A stretch of DNA of 64,000 bases, from positions 958,501-1,022,500 of the forward strand of contig NZ_CP014229.1 in assembly GCF_001553605.1 (NCBI RefSeq), given 5' to 3'. The notes beneath the pieces are model-generated. The model was not told the DNA's origin, did not search any database, and saw only the letters and a list, made by a program, of their open reading frames with translations. Origin of the DNA: Desulfovibrio fairfieldensis. GTDB lineage: Bacteria; Desulfobacterota; Desulfovibrionia; Desulfovibrionales; Desulfovibrionaceae. Both the position numbers and the translations under genes were made by a program. Shown piece after piece: positions 28,829 to 38,292 of this stretch. How positions within the stretch are numbered: the stretch's first letter is position 1; every line of letters begins with the position of its first letter.

Positions 28829-30568
28829 TTACGCTTCTTTCAATTCCTGGATCAGATTGGTGAGCCCTTGGGCCTGGGCGGCCAGGTCGGACACGGCCTT
28901 GGCGGCCTCTGCCATGGCCTCGGCGGTCTGGCGGGACATGTCGTTGACCTGGACGATGGACTGGTTGATCTCCTCGCTGGCGGCGGACTGTTCCTCGCTG
29001 GCCGTGGCGATGGCGTTGACCTGGTCGCCGGTGGCTTCCACAGTGGCCACGATTTCCTGCAAAGCCTGACCGGACTGGTTGGCCAGTTCCGTGGCTTCAC
29101 CGATGCGCTCCACGGCATTGTCCACGCCGGTCATGCTCTTGGCCGTGCTTTCCTGGATGGCCTTGATGGCGTTGCCCACGTCATTGGTGGAGGCCATGGT
29201 TTTTTCAGCCAGTTTGCGCACCTCGTCGGCCACCACGGCAAAGCCCCGCCCGGCCTCGCCCGCGCGGGCGGCCTCAATGGCGGCGTTGAGGGCCAGGAGG
29301 TTGGTCTGGTCCGCGATGTCCGAGATCACGCCCATGATCCGGGTGATGTCCTGGGCGTGCTCGTTGAGCTGGGTCATGTCGTCCTTGAGCTCCAGGGACA
29401 TCTGGTGGACCTGGTCAATGCTGCGCACGGCCTTTTCCACCACCTGGGCCCCGGCTTCGGCTTTTTCCCTGGTTTCGGCGGAGGCGGCCGAAGCGGAACC
29501 GGCGTTCTTGGCCACTTCCTGGACTGTGGCGTTCATTTCATTCATGGCCGTGGCCGCCTCGGAGAGGCGCTGGGCGGACTCGGCCGCGCCCCGGTCGGAC
29601 TGCTCGATCTGGGCGGAAAGTTCGGTGGAGGCGGAGGAGACCACACTGCCCACCTGCTCCAGCTTGTCGGCGGCCACCAGCATGGCCTCGGTCTTGCTTT
29701 GCGCTTCCGTGCTCGCCGCTTCGGCCTGTTCCATGGCCTCCTGGGCTTTGCGGGACTGTTCTTTGGCGTTTTCCGACTCGCGTTGGGCGTTTTCAATGTT
29801 GGTTTTCAGGGCGTTGACCATTTCCACAATGGAACCATAGACGCCCATCTTTTTGCCGCCGTCGTCCACGTTGTAGTCGCCGTCCACCACGCGGTGGGCG
29901 ATGGCGTTCAGCTCGCCGGGGTCCTTGCCGAGTTGGCGCACGGTGTTGCGCACGATCAGCCAGGTCAGCGCAAGGGCGATAAATATGGCGGCCAGGGTCA
30001 GGATGATGCCGATGGCCCGGGAGCTCTCGTACTTCTCGTCGCCGTCCTTGCTGGTCTGCCGTGCATTGGCCAGGGTGACGTCCGACAGTTCCTTGAGAAT
30101 CGCGCTGAAGGCATCAAATTTTTGGCGTGACTCGTCATTGAGCAGGACCACGGCCTGTTCGGTATGGTTTTGACGCGAAAGGTCAAGCAGGCGTGCGGAG
30201 ACTTCACGATAGGCTCCACGCGCGGCTTTCAGGCGGTTGAAAATTGCGCGGGCGTTTGGCACATAGATGGCCTTGTCGAGTTCTTCCATTTCATCGTTGA
30301 CTATTTCCCGCCATTTTTCGAGGGTTTTTTCCTCCGCGGCCATTACGGCATTGTCCGTGCTGTAAATATGACGGATTTCCACAATGCGTTGCTGGGGCAC
30401 GTCGCCGTTGAGTTTGCCTATCAGGTCGAGAATGGGCATCTTTTGGTCAGCCAGTTCCGTGACGTTTTCATTGATCTCGTCCATCTGCACCAGAAGGTAG
30501 CAGGCCAGGATGCCCGCCAGTATCGTCAGCACCCCCATGCCCAAAGAAATTTTACTGGACAGCTTCAT
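28829..30568 (-). CDS. Methyl-accepting chemotaxis protein (4-helix-bundle sensor)
   Basis: 579 residues. A transmembrane helix near the N-terminus ([19 protein letters not shown]) and a periplasmic four-helix-bundle-type sensor of about 150 residues are followed by a second helix ([19 protein letters not shown]). Then come a HAMP domain, a coiled coil and the cytoplasmic signalling domain with hairpin tip ([19 protein letters not shown]). The SD GGAG lies just before the ATG. The ligand cannot be predicted. The gene has an unusual 340-nt leader with a sigma-28-like promoter, a small ORF with an (AG)18 tract and an intrinsic terminator. It shares high similarity in the signalling domain with the second receptor at 38293-40098. 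Confidence 0.95.
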   Translation of the reverse strand: MKLSSKISLGMGVLTILAGILACYLLVQMDEINENVTELADQKMPILDLIGKLNGDVPQQRIVEIRHIYSTDNAVMAAEEKTLEKWREIVNDEMEELDKAIYVPNARAIFNRLKAARGAYREVSARLLDLSRQNHTEQAVVLLNDESRQKFDAFSAILKELSDVTLANARQTSKDGDEKYESSRAIGIILTLAAIFIALALTWLIVRNTVRQLGKDPGELNAIAHRVVDGDYNVDDGGKKMGVYGSIVEMVNALKTNIENAQRESENAKEQSRKAQEAMEQAEAASTEAQSKTEAMLVAADKLEQVGSVVSSASTELSAQIEQSDRGAAESAQRLSEAATAMNEMNATVQEVAKNAGSASAASAETREKAEAGAQVVEKAVRSIDQVHQMSLELKDDMTQLNEHAQDITRIMGVISDIADQTNLLALNAAIEAARAGEAGRGFAVVADEVRKLAEKTMASTNDVGNAIKAIQESTAKSMTGVDNAVERIGEATELANQSGQALQEIVATVEATGDQVNAIATASEEQSAASEEINQSIVQVNDMSRQTAEAMAEAAKAVSDLAAQAQGLTNLIQELKEA

Positions 30569-30685
30569 CTCCTCACTCCTTTTGCGTTTGTAAATTGCCG
30601 ATGCGGTTCCTCATGCTTTTTTTCAGATCGACGCGTTTCCGGCTCTGCGGGCAACGGCGGTGGAAACCGAAAGCTGTAAAAACGA

Positions 30686-30726
30686 CGCGAAGCCAATGCC
30701 GGAGATTTTCCGGCATTGGCTTCGCG
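30686..30726 (-). terminator. Intrinsic terminator (candidate attenuator) in chemoreceptor leader
   Basis: Perfect 18-bp arms (CGCGAAGCCAATGCCGGA and complement) with a 5-nt loop, followed on the minus strand by TCGTTTTT. It lies 118 bp upstream of the chemoreceptor start and 24 bp downstream of the stop codon of the small ORF at 30750-30824. On the plus strand no T-run follows, so it acts on transcripts heading toward the chemoreceptor. Confidence 0.8.
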
Positions 30727-30749
30727 GATATGAAAAAAGAACCAGAAGA

Positions 30750-30824
<75 letters not shown>

Positions 30825-30912
30825 GATTTCCTCCGGGTAAAGAGCAACTCGAAACGTGAGTCCGCATCAGGCTTCAGGGCGTACTTTCAGCGCCACGCAG
30901 AGCATGTACTGC

Positions 30913-30939
30913 TTATCGGTAGACTATTTTACTTCTTAA
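30913..30939 (-). promoter_or_regulatory. Sigma-28 (FliA)-like promoter of chemoreceptor leader
   Basis: On the minus strand TTAAGAAG, 11-bp spacer, ACCGATAA; the -10 matches the sigma-28 consensus GCCGATAA at 7 of 8 positions. The second chemoreceptor has the same layout (TTAAGATA-N11-ACCGACAA). Transcription from here would pass through the small ORF and the terminator before the chemoreceptor. Confidence 0.6.
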
Positions 30940-31037
30940 GTCCAAGCATGAAATTTCTTGAGGGTGGAAGTCTATTTTCCGCTTGCCCATCAATTCACTT
31001 TGTTGCAGAATTATTTCTCCCCCCCCCTTTATAGGCC

Positions 31038-31107
31038 GGAAACTGTCGCCAGAACGGTTTCCACGGTTTTTCGGACCGTGTTCGGCCAGCCGGAGCTCCG
31101 GCGACAG
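31038..31107 (+). promoter_or_regulatory. Structured leader upstream of glutamate synthase operon
   Basis: Several mutually exclusive pairings are possible. CTGTCGCC (31043-31050) pairs with GGCGACAG (31100-31107). GGAAAC (31038-31043) pairs with GTTTCC (31057-31062). CACGGT/ACCGTG form a hairpin at 31062-31080, and GCCGGAGCTCCGGC at 31089-31102 is self-complementary. Overlapping alternatives resemble a switch, but no known riboswitch class is recognised. A run of nine C residues lies just upstream (31019-31027). Confidence 0.35.
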
Positions 31108-31250
31108 ACGTTCGCGCCTCCTTTGCGGAGCGGCCGCGAAGCCGTGTGAATCCACGCCCCCCCTTACCCGGGAGCTTATGCCAGCGTTACGGCGGGCCGC
31201 GTATTGCGGACCGGCCCGCGGCTGTGGCGCTTTTTCGAGGTAGGAAAACT

Positions 31251-32357
31251 ATGTGTAGAATCGGTTCCGTCAAAAGCAGGACGCCGGTGCATCCTTCCGT
31301 GGCGCTCAATCTGATGCTGCCCCAGCAGGAAGGGCACGACAATTCGGGTTTTGCCATGGTCATGCAGGATCTGGGCGGCGTTTTCAGCCATTATAAGGAC
31401 AAGCCTCTGCTGTCGCTGGCCTGCACCCCGCAGGGCGTGCAGCTGGTCAACGATTACATGGAGGAAAAGGGTTTCGTGCAGGTGGCCCAGTGGGTGCCCG
31501 AGGTGGACAGGCGGCCGGGCCTGAGAATCGAGGCCATGCCGCGCTATGTCTTCCGCAACTACGATTATCCCGAAATTTACCGTTACCGCGGCCGGGAGGC
31601 GCGTGAAGAGCTGCTGCTGGACACCCGTCTGGCCCTGCGCAGCCTGCTGGACGAGGGCGACAACGGTTTCGTCTATTCTTTCTGGCCCGACGTGCTGACC
31701 CTCAAGGAGATCGGCGACCCGGCGGACATCGCCGCCTATTTCCGGCTCTGGAACGACGACGGCCGTCTCACGGCCCGCAACATCGTGACCCAGTGCCGCC
31801 AGAACACCAATTACGACATTGTGCGCTACGCGGCCCATCCCTTCTTTTTGCAGGGCTACACCCTCTGCGCCAACGGCGAAAATACCTTTTTCACCAAGAA
31901 CAAGGAGTTCCAGAAGTCCCTGCACCGGGGCTACATCGGTTTTGAGTCCGACTCGCAGAACTTCCTTTACACCCTGCATTACGTGCTGCATGAGCTGCAC
32001 TGGCCCATCACCTACTATAAACACGTGATTACGCCCCTGCCCTTTGTGGAGGCGGAAAAGCGCGCGGACCGCGAGGTGCTCGGCCTGATCCGTGAATCCC
32101 TGGCCCATCTGGAGATCAACGGCCCCAACGCCGTTATCGGCCTGCTGCCCGACGGACGGATGATCGCCTGCTGCGATTCCAAGAAGCTGCGGCCCGTGGT
32201 GGTGGGCGGCGACGACAACATGGTGGCCGTGGCCTCGGAAGTCTGCGGGCTGAACGCCGTTCTGCCCGACCGCGATCCGGCTCTGGACATTTACCCCCAT
32301 GAACGGGAAATGGTGGTCATCGACAACGATCTGGCGGTGCGGCGATGGAATCAGTAA
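31251..32357 (+). CDS. Glutamate synthase, glutamine amidotransferase subunit
   Basis: 368 residues, class II glutamine amidotransferase. The ATG is followed directly by Cys (MCRIGSVKSR), so Cys2 becomes the N-terminal nucleophile after Met removal. The PQQEGHDNSGFA segment fits the family's glutamine-binding loop. It releases ammonia from glutamine for the FMN subunit encoded next. The start at 31251 was chosen for the Cys2 requirement and the GAGGTAGGA SD. The next gene overlaps by 13 bp, indicating translational coupling. This split-gene arrangement resembles the archaeal-type glutamate synthase. Confidence 0.9.
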   Translation: MCRIGSVKSRTPVHPSVALNLMLPQQEGHDNSGFAMVMQDLGGVFSHYKDKPLLSLACTPQGVQLVNDYMEEKGFVQVAQWVPEVDRRPGLRIEAMPRYVFRNYDYPEIYRYRGREAREELLLDTRLALRSLLDEGDNGFVYSFWPDVLTLKEIGDPADIAAYFRLWNDDGRLTARNIVTQCRQNTNYDIVRYAAHPFFLQGYTLCANGENTFFTKNKEFQKSLHRGYIGFESDSQNFLYTLHYVLHELHWPITYYKHVITPLPFVEAEKRADREVLGLIRESLAHLEINGPNAVIGLLPDGRMIACCDSKKLRPVVVGGDDNMVAVASEVCGLNAVLPDRDPALDIYPHEREMVVIDNDLAVRRWNQ

Positions 32358-33976
32358 AAACCCAGGACGTCAGCGTCAACGATCTGCGCTGGACCATCGA
32401 ATACCACGCGGAACGCTGCACCATGTGCGGCTCCTGCGTGGCGGCGTGCACCTTCAATGCCATTGAGGCCGGGGTTTCGCACCGCAGCGTGACGGTTTCG
32501 CGCAAGGCCTTTCCCGAGCCCGCGGCCGAGCATTTCGCCCTGCCCGTGATCAGGCAGAAGACCCGCATCGAACAGGCCTGCGTGGGCTGCGGCATGTGCG
32601 AAAAAGTCTGTCCCAACAGGGCCATTCGGCCGGTGCGCAATCCGGACAACCGCTTTCCCGTGCTGGCGCGCGCCCACGGCCCGGTCAAGCGCGGCGGGCG
32701 CAGCAATCTCGCCACGCCGCGCACCCTGGACGCCGTCGTGGTGGGACGCATCAGCCAGATGACCGACCCGGCCCTGGATTCGGAGCGGCACACCTTTGAC
32801 ATCCGCTCGCCTCTGGGCCGCGTCATGCTGGCCAGGGAACTGCCCCTGCGCGTGGACGGCGAAAGCCTGGTGCTCGACGGGCGCACTCCGCCGGTGCGCT
32901 GGATCTATCCGGCCATTTTCAGCGACATGAGCATCGGCGCGCTGTCCACCAGGGCCTGGGAGGCTCTGGCCCTGGCCACGGCCTATCTCAACGAGAAGTG
33001 CGGCATGCCCGTGCGCATGAGCTCGGGCGAGGGCGGCATGCCCATCAAGCTGCTGGAGTCGGACCGGCTCAAGTACATGATTTTGCAGATCGCCTCCGGC
33101 CATTTCGGCTGGAACCGCATCATCAAGGCCATGCCCCGCATGAAGACCGACCCGGCGGGCGTGCTGATCAAGATCGGCCAGGGGGCCAAGCCCGGCGACG
33201 GCGGGCTTCTGCCCGCCGCCAAGGTGGCCCCGCACATCCAGGCCATCCGGGGCGTGCCCAAGGCCACCCTGCATTCCCCGCCCAACCACCAGGGCCTGTA
33301 TTCCATTGAGGAGTCGGTGCAGAAAATGCACCTCTCGCTCAACGCGGCCTTCGGCTTCCGCGTGCCCGTGGCCATCAAGTGCGCGGCCTCGGCTACCTCG
33401 GTGTCCGTCTACAACAATCTGCTGCGCGATCCCTACAAGATCTGCGGCGGCTTCTTCCTTGACGGCATCCAGGGCGGCACCGGCGCGGCTAACGAGGTTT
33501 CCCTGGAGCACACGGGCCATCCTGTCGTCTCCAAGCTGCGCGACTGCTATCAGGCCGCCGTGACCCAGGGCCTGCAGGGGCAGATTCCCCTCTGGGCGGG
33601 CGGCGGCATCGGCATGACCGGCAATGCGGCGGCCGACGCCTTCAAAATGATCTGCCTGGGGGCCAACGGCGTGATTCTGGGCAAGATCCTGATCCAGCTG
33701 CTGGGCTGCGTGGGCAACGAGCACGGACGTTGCAACGCCTGTAATACGGGCAAATGCCCCACAGGCATCTGCACCCAGGACCCGCGTCTGGTCAAACGCC
33801 TGGACGTGGACCGGGGGGCCCAGAACATCGTGGACTACATGCTGGCTTTTGACGCGGAACTGCGCAAACTGCTGGCCCCGGTGGGCAACAGCTCCCTGCC
33901 GGTGGGGCGTTCCGACGCCCTGGTCTCCATGGACCGGGCGGTGGCCGACAAGCTGGGCATCCAGTATGCCTGCTAA
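32345..33976 (+). CDS. gltB: Glutamate synthase, FMN-binding catalytic subunit with two [4Fe-4S] motifs
   Basis: 543 residues. Residues about 24-75 hold two ferredoxin-type motifs (CTMCGSCVAAC and CVGCGMCEKVCP). The remainder is the FMN-dependent synthase barrel (SSGEGGMPIKLLESDRLKYM, KIGQGAKPGDGGLLPAAKV, DGIQGGTGAANEV), with a cysteine-rich segment CNACNTGKCPTGICTQDP near the C-terminus. It reductively aminates 2-oxoglutarate with ammonia channelled from the upstream subunit. The N-terminal ferredoxin domain suggests electrons arrive through iron-sulfur carriers. Confidence 0.93.
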   Translation: MESVKTQDVSVNDLRWTIEYHAERCTMCGSCVAACTFNAIEAGVSHRSVTVSRKAFPEPAAEHFALPVIRQKTRIEQACVGCGMCEKVCPNRAIRPVRNPDNRFPVLARAHGPVKRGGRSNLATPRTLDAVVVGRISQMTDPALDSERHTFDIRSPLGRVMLARELPLRVDGESLVLDGRTPPVRWIYPAIFSDMSIGALSTRAWEALALATAYLNEKCGMPVRMSSGEGGMPIKLLESDRLKYMILQIASGHFGWNRIIKAMPRMKTDPAGVLIKIGQGAKPGDGGLLPAAKVAPHIQAIRGVPKATLHSPPNHQGLYSIEESVQKMHLSLNAAFGFRVPVAIKCAASATSVSVYNNLLRDPYKICGGFFLDGIQGGTGAANEVSLEHTGHPVVSKLRDCYQAAVTQGLQGQIPLWAGGGIGMTGNAAADAFKMICLGANGVILGKILIQLLGCVGNEHGRCNACNTGKCPTGICTQDPRLVKRLDVDRGAQNIVDYMLAFDAELRKLLAPVGNSSLPVGRSDALVSMDRAVADKLGIQYAC

Positions 33977-33997
33977 CCATACGATGAGGAATGGAAT

Positions 33998-36292
33998 ATG
34001 CTGCGTGTAAGCACGGTGCACGATCACGAACGCATGTCCACCCAGGATCTGCTGCTGTCCCTTGAGGCGGCGGTGGAGCGGGGCGAGACTGATTTTCATA
34101 TTCAGGCCTCGGGCCAGCACGACATCGGCGGCCCGCTCTGGAACCGGGAGGGCAGAAAGCTGCGCTTCACGGTCAGCAATCCCGGCCAGCGGGTGGGCTC
34201 CATGTGTCTGCCGGACACGGAAATACTGGTGGAAGGGCCGGCCCCGGCCGACGTGGGCTGGCTCAATGCCGGGGGGCGCATTGTGGTGCGCGGCGACGCC
34301 GGAGACACGGCCGGGCACTGCGCCGCGGCCGGGCGCATTTATATCGGGGGCCGGGCGGGCACGCGCTCCGGCTCGCTCATGAAGCACGATCCGCTTTACG
34401 AGCCGCCGGAACTCTGGGTGCTCAAGAGCGTGGGCAGCTTTTCCTTTGAGTTTATGGGCGGCGGCAGGGCCGTGGTCTGCGGGTACGAAAGTCAGACCCT
34501 GCCCTCGGTGCTGGGCGAGCGGCCCTGCGTGGGCATGGTGGGCGGCGTGGTCTATTTTCGCGGGCCGCTGGGCTCTCTGCCGCCGGACGTGCGGGTGCGT
34601 CCTCTGGATGACGGCGACGTGGCCTGGCTCGATGCCGGGCTGGATGATTTTCTTGCGGCCATCGACCGGCCCAGGCTGCGGCGGGAGCTCTCGGTCTGGA
34701 AACACTGGAAAAAAATCGAACCTCTGCCGTTTGAGGAGCGGGAGCACGAGGAAATCCCCAGCCTTGCTCAGTTCCGGGCCACGGAATGGGTCAAGGACGG
34801 TATTTTCAGCGACGTCTGTCCCGATGATTTCGCGGTCAACGGTCTGGTGGCGCGCGGGGAGTGCCGCCTGCGTGTGCCCGTGTGGGAAAACGCCCGCTTT
34901 GCCGCGCCCTGCGAATTTCATTGTCCGGCCTCCATCCCCAGCCAGCGCCGCTTCAACCTGCTGCGTGAAGGCAGGGTGGAGGAGGCCTGCCGCCTGGTGC
35001 TGGACTATACGCCGTTTCCGGGCTCGGTCTGCGGCGGCGTCTGCCCCAATCCCTGCATGGAGGGCTGCACGCGTAACGAACTGGACAGCCCTGTGCGGAT
35101 CGGCAAACTGGGCTCCTGTTCAGAGGATATCAGGCTGGAGAAGCCGGCAACGCGCAGCGGCAAACATCCGGGCGTCATCGGCGGGGGCGTGGGCGGCCTC
35201 ACGGCGGCCTGGCAGCTGGCCCGTATGGGTCATGAGGTTACGGTCTATGAGGCGGATGCCCGTATGGGCGGCAAGCTGGAGCAGGTCATCCCGCGCGAGC
35301 GCCTGAATCATGATTTGCTGCTCAAGGAACTCAAGCGTATTGAGGACATGGGCGTCCATTTTGTGACCAATTGCCCGGTGGACGCCGAGCGCTTCGCAGA
35401 ACTGCGTAAAAAGCACGATGCCCTGATTGTGGCCACGGGCGGCCATGTGCCGCGCGTTCTCCCCTGGCCGGGGCATGAAAAAATCGTGGGCGGCATCGAC
35501 TTCCTCAAGGCCGTGAACCGGGGCGAGAAACCCGAGGTGCCGGAAAGCGTGGTGGTCATCGGCTGCGGCAACGCGGGCATGGATGCGGCGGCCGGAGCCT
35601 TTGCCATGGGCGCGCGTCAGGTGACCTGCATCGACGTGCAGCGGCCCGCGGCCTTCGCCCATGAGATCGCCCATATTGAAAGTCTTGGCGGCAGGCTGGC
35701 CTGGCCGGTGCAGACCAGGGAGATCACGGACAAGGGCCTGATCACCCGGGACGGCACGCTGATCCCCGGCGAGATGGTCATCATCACCATCGGCGAATCG
35801 CCGGACCTTTCCTATCTGCCCGAAGGGCCGGAGAAGTTCCGCGACTGGCTGGTTCCCAAGGCCGATCTGAGCATCATGGACGGCGTGTTCGCCGTGGGCG
35901 ACGTGATCAGGCCCGGCCTTCTGGCCCACGCCATCGGCACGGGCCGCCAAGCCGCCCTGGCCGCCGACGCCTGGTTGCGCGGCGAGAGGTACGCGGCCGA
36001 GCTCAGGGAGCAAGTGCCCGCCCAGCGGCTGCATACGGCCTATTTTGCCAAATATCACAGCCGAGAACTGCCCCGGCCCCTGGAGGATCACGCGCGTTGC
36101 GTCAGTTGCGGCACCTGCCGGGACTGCAAAATGTGCCTCAAGTCCTGCCCGGAAAAGGCCATTGACCGCAATGCGCTGAGCGGCGGCTTTGAGTATGTCT
36201 CCGATCCGGCGCGCTGCATCGGTTGCGGGATCTGCGCGGGCGTCTGCCCCTGCGGCATCTGGAGCATGCGGCCCAATTGCGATCTTTCCTGA
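33998..36292 (+). CDS. Fusion: GltB C-terminal GXGXG domain + GltD-like FAD oxidoreductase + ferredoxin domain
   Basis: 764 residues with three modules. Residues 1-240 form the GXGXG beta-helix domain normally at the GltB C-terminus (AGGRIVVRGDAGDTAGH, GRIYIGGRAGTRSGSL). Residues 300-690 form the GltD-type small subunit: a cysteine-rich Fe-S region (CGGVCPNPCMEGCTR), an FAD-binding GGGVGGLTAAWQLARMG and a nucleotide-binding VVIGCGNAGMDAAAGA. The C-terminus carries two [4Fe-4S] motifs (CRDCKMCLKSCP and CIGCGICAGVCPCG). It likely passes electrons from NAD(P)H or ferredoxin to the FMN subunit. It starts 21 bp after the previous gene with GAGG as SD. Confidence 0.9.
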   Translation: MLRVSTVHDHERMSTQDLLLSLEAAVERGETDFHIQASGQHDIGGPLWNREGRKLRFTVSNPGQRVGSMCLPDTEILVEGPAPADVGWLNAGGRIVVRGDAGDTAGHCAAAGRIYIGGRAGTRSGSLMKHDPLYEPPELWVLKSVGSFSFEFMGGGRAVVCGYESQTLPSVLGERPCVGMVGGVVYFRGPLGSLPPDVRVRPLDDGDVAWLDAGLDDFLAAIDRPRLRRELSVWKHWKKIEPLPFEEREHEEIPSLAQFRATEWVKDGIFSDVCPDDFAVNGLVARGECRLRVPVWENARFAAPCEFHCPASIPSQRRFNLLREGRVEEACRLVLDYTPFPGSVCGGVCPNPCMEGCTRNELDSPVRIGKLGSCSEDIRLEKPATRSGKHPGVIGGGVGGLTAAWQLARMGHEVTVYEADARMGGKLEQVIPRERLNHDLLLKELKRIEDMGVHFVTNCPVDAERFAELRKKHDALIVATGGHVPRVLPWPGHEKIVGGIDFLKAVNRGEKPEVPESVVVIGCGNAGMDAAAGAFAMGARQVTCIDVQRPAAFAHEIAHIESLGGRLAWPVQTREITDKGLITRDGTLIPGEMVIITIGESPDLSYLPEGPEKFRDWLVPKADLSIMDGVFAVGDVIRPGLLAHAIGTGRQAALAADAWLRGERYAAELREQVPAQRLHTAYFAKYHSRELPRPLEDHARCVSCGTCRDCKMCLKSCPEKAIDRNALSGGFEYVSDPARCIGCGICAGVCPCGIWSMRPNCDLS

Positions 36293-36317
36293 GTCGCTGC
36301 GGCAGCCGCCTTTTCAC

Positions 36318-36349
36318 AACAGGCCCGGAGCCGAAGCTCCGGGCCTGTT
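36318..36349. terminator. Intrinsic terminator after glutamate synthase operon
   Basis: Perfect 13-bp arms (AACAGGCCCGGAG and complement) with a 6-nt loop, 25 bp after the operon's last stop; short T tract only. Confidence 0.75.
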
Positions 36350-36435
36350 CCGTGCCGCGCGCCTCTGGTTTCCCGCCTTGACGGGTTTTGGCGCGGACCG
36401 TACATTCCGGCTAGTTCATATTTCAAGGAGATCCC

Positions 36436-38214
36436 ATGACGCTTGATCCCACCAAAAATCCTGACTGGAAAATCGCGCAGGATGCCGAATCTCGCATGAA
36501 GACAGTGGAAACCCTGGCCGCTGAAATGGGCCTGGAATCCTCGGAATTGCTGCCCTACGGGCACTATATGGGTAAAATCGAGCAGCAGGCCGTGCTGGAG
36601 CGGTTGGCCGGGCGGCCCGACGGCAAATACGTGGACGTCACGGCCATCACGCCCACGCCGCTGGGCGAGGGCAAGTCCACCACCACCATTGGCCTGGTCC
36701 AGGGTCTGGCCCGGCGCGGACTGCGCTCCTCGGCGGCCATCCGCCAGCCCTCGGGCGGCCCCACCATGGGCATGAAAGGCTCGGCCGCCGGGGGCGGCCT
36801 GTCCCAGTGCATCCCGCTGACGCCGTATTCGCTTAATTTCACCGGAGACATTCATGCCGTGGGCGCGGCCCACAATCTGGCCATGACCGCTCTGACCGCG
36901 CGCATGCAGCACGAGCGCAATTACGACGACGCCACCCTGGCGCGTCTTTCGGGCATGCGCCGTCTGAATGTGGACCCCACGCGGGTGGGCACGGGCTGGG
37001 TTATGGATTTCTGCGCCCAGGCCCTGCGTAACGTGATCATCGGCATTGAGGGCGACGGCCGCCGCAATGACGGTTTCATGATGCGCTCGCATTTCGACAT
37101 CACCGTGGCCTCGGAAGTCATGTCCATTCTCTCCGTGGCCCGCGACCTGGGCGACCTGCGCGAGCGCATGGGGCGGATGGTGCTGGCTCTTGACCGCGAC
37201 GGCAATCCCGTGACCACGGCGGATCTGGAAGTGGCCGGGGCCATGACCGCCTGGCTGGTGGAAGCGGTCAAACCCAATCTGATCCAGACCATTGAAGGCC
37301 AGCCCGTGCTGGTGCATACCGGGCCTTTCGGCAATATCGCCCTGGGCCAGAGTTCGGTCATCGCGGACCGGGTGGGCCTCAAACTCAGCGACGTGCATGT
37401 GACGGAATCCGGTTTTGCGGCGGAAATGGGCTACGAGAAATTCTGGAACCTGAAATGCCGCTACAGCGGCCTGACGCCCGATGCGGCGGTTATTGTAGCC
37501 ACGGTGCGGGCGCTCAAGAGCCACGGCGGCGCGCCCCAGCCCCGGCCCGGCCGCCCCCTGCCCGAAGCCTACACCCGCGAGGACGTGGGCTTGGTCGAAG
37601 CGGGCTGCGTCAACCTGCTGCACCATATCGGCATTGTACGCCGCTCCGGCGTGCCCTCCGTGGTCTGCATCAACAAATTCCATACCGACAGCCCGGCGGA
37701 AATCGCCGCCATCCGCCGCATCTGCGAAGCGGCGGGAGCCCGGGTGGCCGTGTCCGAACACTGGAAAAAGGGCGGCGAGGGCGCGCTGGAACTGGCCGAC
37801 GCGGTCATGGACGCCTGCAATTCCGGCAAGCGGCATTTCACGCCGCTCTATGACTGGAATCTGCCCCTCACCGAGCGGATTACCTGCATCGCCCGCGAAA
37901 TTTACGGAGCCGACGGCGTGGATTTCGAGCCTCTGGCGGCCCAGCGTCTGAAGGCCTTGCAGGAACGGCCCGACGTGAATGAACTGGGCGTGTGCATGGT
38001 CAAGACCCAGTACTCTCTGTCCGATGATGCGTCCCGCAAGGGCGTGCCCGCCTCCTGGCGGCTGCATGTGCGCGATGTGCTGCTGTTCGGCGGCGCTGGT
38101 CTGGTCTGCCCTGTTTCCGGCGACATCAGCCTGATGCCCGGCACGGGTTCGCACCCCTCGTTCCGCAACATTGACGTGGATGTGAACACGGGCAGGGTGA
38201 CCGGTCTTTTTTAG
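36436..38214 (+). CDS. fhs: Formate-tetrahydrofolate ligase
   Basis: 592 residues, slightly longer than the usual 555-560. It activates formate onto tetrahydrofolate with ATP, feeding one-carbon metabolism. The P-loop-like TPTPLGEGKSTTTIGL and FTGDIHAVGAAHNL are classic family motifs. A consensus SD (AAGGAG) precedes the ATG. Terminators on both sides make it monocistronic. Confidence 0.97.
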   Translation: MTLDPTKNPDWKIAQDAESRMKTVETLAAEMGLESSELLPYGHYMGKIEQQAVLERLAGRPDGKYVDVTAITPTPLGEGKSTTTIGLVQGLARRGLRSSAAIRQPSGGPTMGMKGSAAGGGLSQCIPLTPYSLNFTGDIHAVGAAHNLAMTALTARMQHERNYDDATLARLSGMRRLNVDPTRVGTGWVMDFCAQALRNVIIGIEGDGRRNDGFMMRSHFDITVASEVMSILSVARDLGDLRERMGRMVLALDRDGNPVTTADLEVAGAMTAWLVEAVKPNLIQTIEGQPVLVHTGPFGNIALGQSSVIADRVGLKLSDVHVTESGFAAEMGYEKFWNLKCRYSGLTPDAAVIVATVRALKSHGGAPQPRPGRPLPEAYTREDVGLVEAGCVNLLHHIGIVRRSGVPSVVCINKFHTDSPAEIAAIRRICEAAGARVAVSEHWKKGGEGALELADAVMDACNSGKRHFTPLYDWNLPLTERITCIAREIYGADGVDFEPLAAQRLKALQERPDVNELGVCMVKTQYSLSDDASRKGVPASWRLHVRDVLLFGGAGLVCPVSGDISLMPGTGSHPSFRNIDVDVNTGRVTGLF

Positions 38215-38232
38215 GGGTATTATCCAGCCACG

Positions 38233-38271
38233 CAAAACCCCGGCAGAGCGTAACGCTCTGCCGGGGTTTTG
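38233..38271. terminator. Bidirectional terminator between fhs and chemoreceptor
   Basis: Perfect 18-bp arms (CAAAACCCCGGCAGAGCG and complement) with TAA loop between convergent genes; T4 or A4 within each arm end. Confidence 0.95.
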
Positions 38272-38292
38272 TCGTTCATAGCATTTTCGGGC

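Noticed and set aside
31019..31027. C9 homopolymer as a phase-variation tract
   Set aside because: Short, non-coding and not placed between recognisable promoter elements; mentioned only as context.
32351..34921. 856-codon antisense ORF over the glutamate synthase genes
   Set aside because: Spans two well-supported genes and their boundary; His/Gly/Arg-rich translation typical of a shadow frame.
38276..38291. Another copy of the GAGCATTTTC palindrome (TAGCATTTTCGGGC)
   Set aside because: Only a half-site; no matching second arm.
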